Source of the DNA: FEN-1297 sp046704255
Lineage (GTDB): Bacteria > Bacteroidota > Ignavibacteria > Ignavibacteriales > Ignavibacteriaceae
Reading direction: 5' to 3'
Length of the DNA stretch: 26,241 nt
NCBI GenBank assembly: GCA_046704255.1
Contig: JBJKSH010000101.1
Location: 1-26,241, forward strand
The notes beneath the pieces are model-generated. The model saw only the letters and a list, made by a program, of their open reading frames with translations, made no database searches and was not told the DNA's origin. Position numbers and translations under genes: made by a program. Position 1 is the first letter of the stretch; each line of letters starts with the position of its first letter. Positions 1-7,776 of this stretch are shown here, one piece after another.

Positions 1-1229
1 GAATAGTACAAAAGAAAGCAACCGACCTTGGTAATTTTTATAATTTATTTTTGAAAAGCTGTACAAGAATATTTCTTCCACTGGCTATTGTTGTTGCAGT
101 AGTTCTTTTGCTGAACGGCACTCCGGCAACCTTCCACGGACTTTATACAGTTCATACTTTGGAAGGTGATACAGTGCAGGTGGCTACCGGCCCGGTTGCG
201 CCGGTTGTTGCAATTAAGCAGCTTGGTACAAACGGCGGAGGTTTTTTCGGTCCCAATTCTTCGCATCCTTTTGAAAATCCAAATTATTTGACCGACATAA
301 TTGAAAATATTTGTATACTATTAATTCCCGCCGGACTTGTTTTTTCATTTGGATTTTATTTAAAGAAGAAAAAACTTGCCTGGATTTTCTTTTCAGTAAT
401 GTTTGTGGTTTATCTTTTCTTTGTTTCTTCAGCAGTAAAACTAGAGACAGCAGGAAATCCTGAAATTGCAAAGTTTGGAATTTCACAATCGATGGGAAGT
501 ATGGAAGGAAAAGAGGTACGTTTCGGTTCTGCTGCGTCTGCTTTATGGGGTGTTTCAACTACATCGACTTCCAACGGTTCTATTAATGCAGCGCATGACA
601 GTTTTACACCGCTCGCCGGTGGAATATTTATGGTGGATATGATGATTAATGCAATATTCGGCGGAGTTGGTGTTGGCTTTATAAACTTTTTTATGTTCAC
701 AATAATTGCGGTCTTTATTGCCGGATTAATGATAGGAAGAACTCCGGAATTCCTCGGTAAAAAAATCGAATCGAGGGAAGTTAAAATTGCAGCGCTGGTA
801 ATTCTTCTGCATCCGTTCTTAATATTAGTTGGAACAGCTTTGGGAACATATCTTGAAGTTCTTCATCCTAACAACGGCTGGCTGAACAATCCTTCCTTCC
901 ATGGATTTTCGGAAATGCTTTACCAGTTTACTTCTGCCGCTGCAAATAACGGCTCCGGTTTTGAAGGGCTTGGTTATAACATAGGTTTGTTCTGGAATAT
1001 AGCCACAGGAACAGTGATGCTTATCGGGCGCTATATTCCAATAATTGGTCCAATAGCTATTGCCGGTTCGCTGGCGTCTAAAAAAACCGTTCCGGAATCT
1101 GAAGGAACATTAAAAGTCGACACAGTTGCATTCGGCATAGTTTTGCTTGGTGTATTAATTGTAGTAGCAGCATTATCATTCTTTCCGGCATTAACGCTCG
1201 GACCAATTGCAGAGTTTTTTTCTATGTAA
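1..1229 (+). CDS. kdpA: KdpA, potassium-binding channel subunit of the Kdp ATPase (5' partial)
   Basis: This is the potassium-selective membrane subunit of the KdpFABC high-affinity K+ uptake pump, related to superfamily-of-K+-transporter channels. The frame is open to the left edge (first full codon at base 3), so the 5' end lies outside the window. An in-frame TTG at 51 is internal, because the residues before it (GNFYNLF) already match the family. About 408 residues are visible against about 560 in the family, so the first pore loop is missing. Three of the four selectivity-filter regions are seen: TNGGGFFG (bases 228-251), a TSTSNGSINAAHDS segment (about 555-600) and TSAAANNGSGF (about 930-962). 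Several hydrophobic membrane helices separate them. It leads kdpB and kdpC in the same direction, with a repeat-bearing 69-base spacer before the kdpB start. Identity is near certain. Confidence 0.97.
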   Translation, partial: IVQKKATDLGNFYNLFLKSCTRIFLPLAIVVAVVLLLNGTPATFHGLYTVHTLEGDTVQVATGPVAPVVAIKQLGTNGGGFFGPNSSHPFENPNYLTDIIENICILLIPAGLVFSFGFYLKKKKLAWIFFSVMFVVYLFFVSSAVKLETAGNPEIAKFGISQSMGSMEGKEVRFGSAASALWGVSTTSTSNGSINAAHDSFTPLAGGIFMVDMMINAIFGGVGVGFINFFMFTIIAVFIAGLMIGRTPEFLGKKIESREVKIAALVILLHPFLILVGTALGTYLEVLHPNNGWLNNPSFHGFSEMLYQFTSAAANNGSGFEGLGYNIGLFWNIATGTVMLIGRYIPIIGPIAIAGSLASKKTVPESEGTLKVDTVAFGIVLLGVLIVVAALSFFPALTLGPIAEFFSM

Positions 1230-1230
1230 A

Positions 1231-1280
1231 AACCAACAAGGTTGCGTGCTGTTTTACGAAGTGAGGACCTTGAAGGTTAC
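1231..1280. repeat. Dispersed inverted repeat, copy A (kdpA-kdpB spacer)
   Basis: The right arm, ACCTTGAAGGTTAC (1267-1280), matches the right arm of the copy at 3417-3467. The left arm (about 1229-1243, ending CAAGGTT) is degenerate, matching 11 of 15 positions. The loop shares GCG and TACGAAG with that copy, so the two look like diverged copies of one element and not chance palindromes. It lies between the kdpA stop and the kdpB ribosome-binding site. Confidence 0.65.
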
Positions 1281-1298
1281 TTTCAAAAGGAAATAAAA

Positions 1299-3413
1299 AT
1301 GTTTAACGAAGTGAAATCCGGTCCGTCTGCCGCCAAGGCCGGCAAATCGGAAAAACGACAAAGAAATATAAAGTTATTTGAGCCTGAGCTTATTAAAGAA
1401 TCTATTATTGAATCTTTAGTAAAACTTAATCCCAAAACAATGATGAAAAATCCGGTGATGTTTGCTGTAGAAATAGGAACGGCGATTATGATTGTCATTT
1501 CAATTATATCTCTGTTATCTAACAGCGGACATGGTTCCCCGATAGGCTCGGGGTTTTCAACTTTTATCTATAATTTTATTATAACTGTACTTTTACTGTT
1601 GACAGTATTATTTGCGAACTTTGCCGAAGCAATTGCCGAAGCAAGAGGGAAAGCACAGGCAGCATCTTTGAGAAAGACAAGGCAGGATACAGAAGCGAAA
1701 CTTATCCAAACTGACGGCTCAATAAAAGTTATAAGTTCATCTCAATTACATAAAGGTGATGTATTTATTGCCGAAGCCGGGGATACTATTCCAACAGACG
1801 GTGAAATAATAGAAGGAATCGCATCAATAGACGAATCCGCAATTACGGGTGAGTCCGCACCGGTGATAAGAGAAGCCGGAACAGACCATTCCGGAGTAAT
1901 CGGGGGTACGGTAGTCCGTTCCGACAAAATAAAAGTAGAAGTAACTTCACAGCCCGGTGAGACTTTTCTTGATAAGATGATAGATCTTGTTGAAGGTGCG
2001 AGCAGGCAGAAAACTCCCAATGAAATTGCGTTAACCATTCTGCTTGCAAGCTTTACATTAATTTTTTTATTAGTCATTGTTACTCTAAAGCCTTTTAGTG
2101 ATTACGCAAATACTACGGTATCAATTACTGCGCTTATTTCTTTATTCGTTTGTTTAATACCAACAACTATAGGAGGTTTATTATCGGCAATAGGAATTGC
2201 CGGAATGGATAGAGCTTTAAGAGCCAATGTAATTGCTAAATCCGGCAAAGCAGTTGAAAATGCCGGCGATATTGACACCGTACTTCTGGACAAAACGGGT
2301 ACTATAACAATTGGCAACCGCAAAGCCACTAATTTCTTTACTGTTAATAATGCCGGTAAAGAAGATTTAATAAAATACAGCCTGCTAAGTTCGCTTGCCG
2401 ATCCGACACCGGAAGGGAAATCAATAGTTGAGCTTGCGAGGAAACTTCAGCCGGATTTAGTTTCGTTAAATTCAAGAGACGGGAAGTTTATAAATTTTAC
2501 TGCCGAAACAAAGATGAGCGGAATAGACCTACCGGACGGTACAGAAATAAGAAAAGGCGCCTGGGATGCAATTAAAAAATGGATTTCACATTTGAATAAC
2601 GGTGAAACTGAAATTGATGAGAGAATAAAAGAAATTGCATCAAATGGAGGAACTCCGTTAGTAGTTGGAGTAAATAAAAATGCAGTGGGAGTAGTGCAGC
2701 TTGAAGATATAATTAAACCGGGAATTCAAGAACGTTTTGAACGCTTAAGAAAGATGGGAGTTAAGACGGTTATGGTAACCGGTGATAATCCTTTAACCGC
2801 AAAATACATTGCAAACCAGGCCGGAGTTGATGATTTTATTGCCGAAGCAAAACCGGAAGATAAAATGAATTATATTCTTAAAGAACAAAAAGAAGGAAAG
2901 CTTATTGCAATGATGGGAGATGGGACAAACGATGCTCCTGCACTTGCACAAGCCGATGTCGGCGTTGCGATGAATTCCGGTACACAGGCTGCTAAAGAAG
3001 CTTCCAATATGGTTGACCTTGACAGCGATCCGACAAAGCTTCTTGAAGTTATTGAGATAGGTAAACAAATGTTGATTACAAGAGGAAATGTTACAACTTT
3101 TTCAATAATTAATGATGTAGCAAAATACTTTGCAATTGTGCCGGCAATATTTGCCGCTTCAATTCCGGGATTGAATGCTTTGAATATTATGGGGCTCGGA
3201 AGTCCGCAGTCGGCAATTTTATCTGCAGTATTTTTTAATGCATTTATAATACCCGCGTTAATTCCGCTTGCATTAAAAGGAGTAAAGTACAAGCCTATCG
3301 GGGCAACAGCTCTGCTCGTACGAAACTTATGGATATACGGTCTAGGCGGTCTTATAATTCCGTTCGGCGCAATAAAATTAATTGATATGGTTGTGTCTTT
3401 GTTCTTTCATTAA
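1299..3413 (+). CDS. kdpB: KdpB, P-type ATPase catalytic subunit of the Kdp pump
   Basis: KdpB hydrolyses ATP and drives potassium uptake through KdpA in the inner membrane. I chose the ATG at 1299 because an AAAGGA ribosome-binding site lies 7 bases upstream. The longer frame from 1242 would run through the intergenic repeat. This gives 704 residues against 682 in E. coli, the excess being at the N terminus. Visible motifs are the actuator TGES (residues 183-186, whose serine is the inhibitory phosphorylation site in E. coli), the phosphorylated aspartate D331 in DKTGT, and the hinge GDGTNDAPAL starting at residue 540. Membrane helices precede the actuator and flank the cytoplasmic domains. 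It sits between kdpA and kdpC, with an inverted repeat in both spacers. No degradation is seen. Confidence 0.98.
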   Translation: MFNEVKSGPSAAKAGKSEKRQRNIKLFEPELIKESIIESLVKLNPKTMMKNPVMFAVEIGTAIMIVISIISLLSNSGHGSPIGSGFSTFIYNFIITVLLLLTVLFANFAEAIAEARGKAQAASLRKTRQDTEAKLIQTDGSIKVISSSQLHKGDVFIAEAGDTIPTDGEIIEGIASIDESAITGESAPVIREAGTDHSGVIGGTVVRSDKIKVEVTSQPGETFLDKMIDLVEGASRQKTPNEIALTILLASFTLIFLLVIVTLKPFSDYANTTVSITALISLFVCLIPTTIGGLLSAIGIAGMDRALRANVIAKSGKAVENAGDIDTVLLDKTGTITIGNRKATNFFTVNNAGKEDLIKYSLLSSLADPTPEGKSIVELARKLQPDLVSLNSRDGKFINFTAETKMSGIDLPDGTEIRKGAWDAIKKWISHLNNGETEIDERIKEIASNGGTPLVVGVNKNAVGVVQLEDIIKPGIQERFERLRKMGVKTVMVTGDNPLTAKYIANQAGVDDFIAEAKPEDKMNYILKEQKEGKLIAMMGDGTNDAPALAQADVGVAMNSGTQAAKEASNMVDLDSDPTKLLEVIEIGKQMLITRGNVTTFSIINDVAKYFAIVPAIFAASIPGLNALNIMGLGSPQSAILSAVFFNAFIIPALIPLALKGVKYKPIGATALLVRNLWIYGLGGLIIPFGAIKLIDMVVSLFFH

Positions 3414-3416
3414 CCC

Positions 3417-3467
3417 GTAACCTTCAAGGTTAGCGCCATGAATACGAAGGGCAACCTTGAAGGTTAC
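3417..3467. repeat. Dispersed inverted repeat, copy B (kdpB-kdpC spacer), perfect 15-bp arms
   Basis: GTAACCTTCAAGGTT (3417-3431) is the exact reverse complement of AACCTTGAAGGTTAC (3453-3467), with a 21-base loop. Each arm is also nearly palindromic by itself, so the sequence can form either one long stem or two small hairpins. It starts 4 bases after the kdpB stop and ends 7 bases before the GAGG ribosome-binding site of kdpC. It is the best preserved of three copies in this window. Confidence 0.85.
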
Positions 3468-3484
3468 AGTAACGAGGATAAAAG

Positions 3485-4057
3485 ATGAAAAATATTATTA
3501 AAGATATAAAGCTGCACTTTGCAACATTGATTATGTTCGGCTTGTTATTCCCCTTATTGATTTGGGCAATCGGACTAATATTTCCAAATCAATCAACCGG
3601 ATTACCAATTTATAAGGATGGAAAGCTTATAGGTTTTGAAAATATCGGACAAAAGTTTACTTCCGATAAATATTTTTGGGGAAGACCATCTGCGGTTGAT
3701 TACAATGCTGCATCAACCGGTCCTTCAAATTATGGTCCTACAAACCCTAAATACCTTAAGGAAGTGGAAAAGAGAATAGAATACTTCTTGAAGAAAAATC
3801 CCGGCATTAAAAGAAGCCAAATACCATCTGATTTAGTTACTGCATCCGGAAGCGGGGTTGCGCCGGATATTTCCGTGCAGGGCGCCTTGGTTCAAATTCC
3901 AAGAGTTGCAAAAGCGCGCGGAATTAGTCAAGTTAAATTGAGAAAATTGGTTGAAGAACATATAGGCAAGCCTTTGCTTGGATTGTTCGGCCCGGAAAGT
4001 GTGAATGTATTGAAGTTGAATCTTACACTCGATAAAGCCTACCCTCTTAGGGGTTGA
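3485..4057 (+). CDS. kdpC: KdpC, accessory subunit of the Kdp potassium pump
   Basis: KdpC is the single-span subunit that stabilises and assists nucleotide binding by KdpB in the Kdp complex. The protein has 190 residues, normal for the family, with one N-terminal membrane helix (about residues 10-32) and a periplasmic domain. The family signatures FWGRPSAVDYNAASTGPSN and the C-terminal VNVLKLNLTLDK are present. The ATG at 3485 is supported by GAGG at 3474-3477. The last codons (YPLRG and the TGA) lie inside or at the edge of the palindromic element at about 4041-4170, so the natural end may have been replaced by element sequence just after the conserved LTLDK. This should not harm the protein, because the family normally ends close to that point. 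Confidence 0.96.
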   Translation: MKNIIKDIKLHFATLIMFGLLFPLLIWAIGLIFPNQSTGLPIYKDGKLIGFENIGQKFTSDKYFWGRPSAVDYNAASTGPSNYGPTNPKYLKEVEKRIEYFLKKNPGIKRSQIPSDLVTASGSGVAPDISVQGALVQIPRVAKARGISQVKLRKLVEEHIGKPLLGLFGPESVNVLKLNLTLDKAYPLRG

Positions 4058-4170
4058 CTAAAAAGTAATATCTTTCTAAAAAATAGAACGCTGATGACGC
4101 AGATTTTAACGGATTCACACGGATTTTTTAACAGAAAATTACTTTTTAGTCAACCCCAGTAGCGGGATTA
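4041..4170. repeat. Palindromic element, copy 1 (MITE-like or REP-like), downstream of kdpC
   Basis: A perfect 20-bp inverted repeat is formed by 4050-4069 (GGGGTTGACTAAAAAGTAAT) and 4138-4157, with a 68-base loop. The loop carries repeated (A)CGGATT units (ACGGATTCACACGGATT). A second diverged copy lies inverted at about 20392-20518, sharing the AAAAGTAATATC/TTTTCTAAAA-TAGAAC and AACGGATT blocks. The outer limits are estimated from that comparison. The left arm contains the kdpC stop codon (4055-4057). It encodes no protein. It could act as a transcript 3' end or be a non-autonomous mobile repeat. I see no convincing target-site duplication. Confidence 0.8.
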
Positions 4171-4280
4171 TATCTAAAGCTTAAGAGAATTATTTTTAAT
4201 AAATTTATTTATGAAAATGCTTGTAATAATATATGCATCTGAAATAGAAATCATTATAATGCGTAACTTAAAAATTATCT

Positions 4281-4297
4281 CCTTCCCTTGGGGAAGG
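4281..4297. repeat. 17-base palindrome next to the kdpD start
   Basis: CCTTCCC-TTG-GGGAAGG is a perfect 7-bp inverted repeat with a 3-base centre, followed by GGGTTGGGTATAGG. It is much more GC-rich than the AT-rich spacer before it (4158-4280, where I see no other feature). It ends 17 bases before the kdpD ATG, and its right arm includes the only purine-rich stretch that could serve as a ribosome-binding site. Confidence 0.55.
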
Positions 4298-4314
4298 GGT
4301 TGGGTATAGGCTTT

Positions 4315-5463
4315 ATGGAACCCAAAATATCAATATCGACTGAAAGATTTTTAAATCTTATCCGTTCGGCAAAATACGGTAAACTAAAAATTTATTTAGG
4401 CCTTGCAGCAGGTGTGGGAAAAACCTACCGTATGCTTCTTGAGGGCCATGAACTCGTAAAAGATAAAATTAATGTATTCATCGGCTTTGTGGAAACCCAT
4501 GGAAGAAAAGAGACGGAGAAGCTGCTGGATGGGCTTCCCGCTATAAAAAGGAAGCAAATATTTTACAAAGGAAAGCAGTTCGAAGAAATGGATATTGATT
4601 CAATTCTTCTTCAAAGGCCTGAAGTGGTTTTGGTAGACGAGCTTGCACATACCAACGTGCCGGGTTCCAAAAACGATAAGCGCTGGCAGGATGTAAATGA
4701 ATTAATTGAAGCCGGAATAAATGTTATTACAACGGTAAACATTCAGCATATTGAAAGTATAAATGAACAGGTTGAAAAAATAACCGGAATAAAAGTTACC
4801 GAACGCGTACCGGATAGTGTTATTCATTCCGCCGATGAAGTGGTTAATGTAGATTTAACAATTGACGAATTATTGGACCGCCTTAAAGACGGGAAAATAT
4901 ATGACTTGAGTAAAGTTTCGGTTGCACTTCAGAATTTTTTTCAGAAGGACAAACTACTTCAGCTTCGCGACTTAACCTTGAAAGAAGTATCGAGACAAAT
5001 CGAAAGAAAAATTGTAAATGAAATACCGCTTCCTTCGCGGGATAAAATTCATGCAATAGTTACGGCATTAAGTACTAATTACGAATCCGGCAAAAGGCTT
5101 ATAAGGCGTTCTTCCAGGCTGGCATTTTTGTACAATTCCAAATGGTATGTTGTTTATGTTCAAACAGATAAAGAGAAAATTGAAAAAATAAATCCGAAAA
5201 TGCAGCGGTTTTTATTGAACAATTTTAAGCTTGCAGTAGAATTGGGTGCCGAAGTAAAAGAAATAAACAGCAATGAAAAGGCAAAATCAATTGTAGAGTT
5301 TGCAAAAGAAAAAGAAGCATCATTAATTGTAATAGGCAAACCGGTATTTTCAATCTTATACAGATTAAGGCCTAAGAATTTTTTCAGAGAATTAACCTCA
5401 TTAACATCAAATGAAAACATAGATATTTTATTAGTAACCTCAAATGAAAACAATAAAAAGTAA
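4315..5463 (+). CDS. kdpD: Short KdpD: KdpD N-terminal domain plus USP-like domain, no kinase
   Basis: KdpD is the turgor/K+ sensor that normally combines a cytoplasmic ATP-binding domain, a universal-stress-protein (USP) domain, four membrane helices and a histidine kinase. Here only the first two are present, in 382 residues. The KdpD domain covers about residues 18-228, with Walker A GLAAGVGKT (29-37) and Walker B VVLVDELAHTN (D108). A USP-like domain follows (about 245-378), and the protein ends there without membrane helices. Short KdpDs are known in other bacteria. The kinase role is probably supplied by the overlapping next gene. I chose the ATG at 4315, since an upstream TTG at 4288 would translate the GC-rich palindrome. 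The start is only moderately certain because no well-spaced ribosome-binding site is visible. Confidence 0.92.
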   Translation: MEPKISISTERFLNLIRSAKYGKLKIYLGLAAGVGKTYRMLLEGHELVKDKINVFIGFVETHGRKETEKLLDGLPAIKRKQIFYKGKQFEEMDIDSILLQRPEVVLVDELAHTNVPGSKNDKRWQDVNELIEAGINVITTVNIQHIESINEQVEKITGIKVTERVPDSVIHSADEVVNVDLTIDELLDRLKDGKIYDLSKVSVALQNFFQKDKLLQLRDLTLKEVSRQIERKIVNEIPLPSRDKIHAIVTALSTNYESGKRLIRRSSRLAFLYNSKWYVVYVQTDKEKIEKINPKMQRFLLNNFKLAVELGAEVKEINSNEKAKSIVEFAKEKEASLIVIGKPVFSILYRLRPKNFFRELTSLTSNENIDILLVTSNENNKK

Positions 5464-7282
5464 AATTAGTTTAGGCGGGATGCTGCTATTTGCCTTCCTT
5501 TTACTTGTGAGCGTATTAGGAATAATATTTATAAACCAGCTTGCTCAGCAGTCAAAAGGAACAATTGTTGAGAATTATTCTTCCGTTGAGTACTCTATGA
5601 ATATGCTGAAATCACTGGAGAATTTGAATGCATATTTTCTTGGAGAAATAAATAACAACTTTCCGGAAGAAAACACTTTAAGAAATAATTATATAACTTC
5701 TAAAAATGTTTTTGAAAGTAATTTATCTCTGGAATCAAATATTATTACTGAGAAGGGCGAAGGGAAACTTGTAAGTAAACTACGTACCGGATATGAAAAG
5801 TATTTGAATAATTTTGAAGAGTTGAAGAAAAAAGGAAAGCCGGCAAAAGAGGATATAGTAAAATTCAATGAAGAATATTTCTCTCTAAGAAATACAATAT
5901 TCGGCATATATAAGCTGAATATGAATGCTATTAATTATAAGTCTGCAAAATTGCAGTCTACTGCCGATGAAGTAATTATGTATATGCTGATTGTAACTTT
6001 ATTAAGCATAATAATTACATTGCTGTTTATTTTTACTTTCCCGTCAAAAATAATTAAGCCTATAAAAGAACTAACAGAAAAAATAAAATCTATAAGTGAA
6101 AGGGATTACGAGCAAAAACTGGAATTAACTACAAAGGACGAATTGGGCGAGCTTGCAAAGGCATTTAATGTAATGGCAGCCAGATTAAAACTATATGAAG
6201 CCAAACAGATAGACAAGCTGTTGTTTGAACAAAAAAGACTTGAAGCCGTAGTTCAAAATTTTGAGGATGGAATATTATTTATAGATGAAAGCCGAAAAAT
6301 AGTTTTAATAAACGATACGGTAATTAATATTACAGGATTAAAGGAGAAAGATTTATTACAAAAATATATTACAGAAGTTGCCGGTTATAATGACTTAATA
6401 AGAACCATATACCAGACACTTCAGGTAAAATTTACAAACGGAGAATCGGAACCGAAGCCTATTAGAATTGCCATTGGCGGAAAAGAAACTTTTTACAACG
6501 TTACATCGGAAGAAATTATTACTTATTCGGAAGCAGAAAAAAAGGAAACATTTATTGGCAACCTTATTCTTTTAAAAAACATCACAAAGTTCCAGGAAAG
6601 AGACAAGGCAAAGACAAATCTGCTTGCAACCGTTTCCCACGAATTAAAAACGCCGCTGTCTTCAATTAACCTTAGCTTAAAACTGTTGGCTGATAAAAGA
6701 CTCGGCGAATTAAATACGGAACAGAGGGATGTAATAAATTCACTTAAACAGCAAAGCAGCAGGCTGTCAGGCGTAATTAAGGAGCTTCTTGAATATTCGC
6801 AAATAGAAACCGGCAACATAAAGTTAAAGTTTTCATCTATAAAGCCCGATGTAATTCCGGATATAGGTATAACGGCACTGGCAATGCAGTTATCCGAAAA
6901 AAATATTAATTTAATTACAAATATAGAAGAAGGGCTGCCGGAAATTTCTGCCGATGTTGAAAAACTTGTATTCGTTTTTATAAATATTTTAAACAATGCA
7001 ATAAGATATTCAAAAAAGGGAGATGAGATAAATATAAATGTTGGAAAGGATGATGATTTTATTGAATTCTCAATAAAGGATAACGGACCGGGAATATCAA
7101 AAGAGGATTGCGAAAAATTATTTCAACGATTTACCCAGGTGGGTAATAAAACTACACAAGGGTGGGGGCTAGGTTTGGCAATATCCAAAGAATTCATGCA
7201 GGCACAGAACGGCCGGATTTGGGTTGAGAGTGAACCGGGAAAAGGCAGCATGTTTGTTTTTACGGTTCCGGTTAAAAATTAA
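5444..7282 (+). CDS. Membrane sensor histidine kinase (HAMP-PAS-HisKA-HATPase), Kdp-linked
   Basis: This is a two-component sensor kinase of 612 residues whose start overlaps the kdpD end by 20 bases, so the two are probably translated together. It has an N-terminal membrane helix (about 9-31), a helical extracytoplasmic region (about 32-172), a second helix (about 177-200), a HAMP domain (about 200-252), a PAS-like domain (about 262-375) and a kinase core. In the core the phospho-acceptor is H399 (ATVSHELKTPLSS). The ATP-binding boxes are N517/N518 (NNAIRYS), D546 (DNGPGIS) and GWGLGLAIS from residue 573. All catalytic boxes are intact. No response regulator follows, because the next gene is on the opposite strand. 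By position it probably works with the short KdpD to sense K+ or osmotic state, but its partner regulator must be encoded elsewhere. Confidence 0.93.
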   Translation: MKTIKSKISLGGMLLFAFLLLVSVLGIIFINQLAQQSKGTIVENYSSVEYSMNMLKSLENLNAYFLGEINNNFPEENTLRNNYITSKNVFESNLSLESNIITEKGEGKLVSKLRTGYEKYLNNFEELKKKGKPAKEDIVKFNEEYFSLRNTIFGIYKLNMNAINYKSAKLQSTADEVIMYMLIVTLLSIIITLLFIFTFPSKIIKPIKELTEKIKSISERDYEQKLELTTKDELGELAKAFNVMAARLKLYEAKQIDKLLFEQKRLEAVVQNFEDGILFIDESRKIVLINDTVINITGLKEKDLLQKYITEVAGYNDLIRTIYQTLQVKFTNGESEPKPIRIAIGGKETFYNVTSEEIITYSEAEKKETFIGNLILLKNITKFQERDKAKTNLLATVSHELKTPLSSINLSLKLLADKRLGELNTEQRDVINSLKQQSSRLSGVIKELLEYSQIETGNIKLKFSSIKPDVIPDIGITALAMQLSEKNINLITNIEEGLPEISADVEKLVFVFINILNNAIRYSKKGDEININVGKDDDFIEFSIKDNGPGISKEDCEKLFQRFTQVGNKTTQGWGLGLAISKEFMQAQNGRIWVESEPGKGSMFVFTVPVKN

Positions 7283-7309
7283 TGTATTTAAAATATAATA
7301 GTAAATTAT

Positions 7310-7327
7310 AGAGGGAACACTCTTTTT
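7310..7327 (+). terminator. Weak terminator-like hairpin after the Kdp kinase
   Basis: AGAG-GGAACA-CTCT (7310-7323) runs directly into a T-run, 28 bases after the kinase stop codon. The stem is only four base pairs, so termination here is possible but uncertain. Confidence 0.3.
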
Positions 7328-7495
7328 TCTATATTAAAATTTTCTGTTGTACTATATGAATATTTTATAAAGCAAATTATGATGAAATTGTAAACTAAAA
7401 AGTTTAAATTATTATATACCGTGTTACAAATAATGAATAAATGATTGCTCAGACTATAAATATAATTTGCTTTGGAAACAGTAGTAAAAAGAAAA

Positions 7496-7621
7496 ATGAG
7501 TGCCGATAGGCATGAAAAGCTGCCGGAAAGGCCGGCACAGCAGCTAATTGAGGAAGAAATAATTATGACTCCATCACCAACACCATTTCACCAATATCGG
7601 AGAGATATACGGCCGCATTAA
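7496..7621 (+). CDS. Possible small protein of 41 residues (unrecognised)
   Basis: I do not recognise this frame. It reads MSADRHEKLPERPAQQ... and ends ...YRRDIRPH, a charged, proline-containing peptide with no membrane segment or signal peptide. The region is clearly more GC-rich than its surroundings. An internal ATG at 7565 has the better ribosome-binding site (AGGAAG at 7551-7556, 8 bases upstream) and would give an 18-residue peptide in the same frame. The sequence between 7498 and 7548 can fold: GTGCC-GATA-GGCAT, then a stem built on CTGCCGG and CCGG-CA-CAG. The conserved unit may therefore be an RNA and not a protein. A chance frame of this size is quite possible. Confidence 0.25.
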   Translation: MSADRHEKLPERPAQQLIEEEIIMTPSPTPFHQYRRDIRPH

Positions 7622-7776
7622 AAGTTTTTTATTGAAGTACAAACTAGGAACCGTAATACTTTCGTCCCTTATTCCAAAGCAAGAAAATAGGGTGAGGGTA
7701 AATCTAAAATACTACCGGAGCTTAGTTTTGAAATAAAAGAAATTTTTATTTTATCTTAATTTGATTTTCATGATAT

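Larger units (their letters stand above)
7283..7776. other. 494-base non-coding stretch between the Kdp kinase and the glycosyltransferase
   Basis: The left part is very AT-rich and holds a weak terminator-like hairpin (7310-7327). A TATAAT box occurs at 7461-7466, but I see no -35 element at the usual spacing. A GC-richer island at about 7498-7621 holds two adjacent hairpins and a short open frame, described separately. From 7622 to 7776 I see nothing convincing apart from an AT-only stem near 7731-7751. Confidence 0.6.

Noticed and set aside
51..53. TTG at 51 as the start of kdpA
   Set aside because: The frame is open to the left edge, and the residues encoded before 51 match KdpA, so the gene continues outside the window.
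7640..7712. Possible third copy of the 4041/20392 palindromic element (CGTCCC and GGGTGAGGGT words)
   Set aside because: Only short words match the outer arms. The core arm and CGGATT units are absent, so similarity is too weak.
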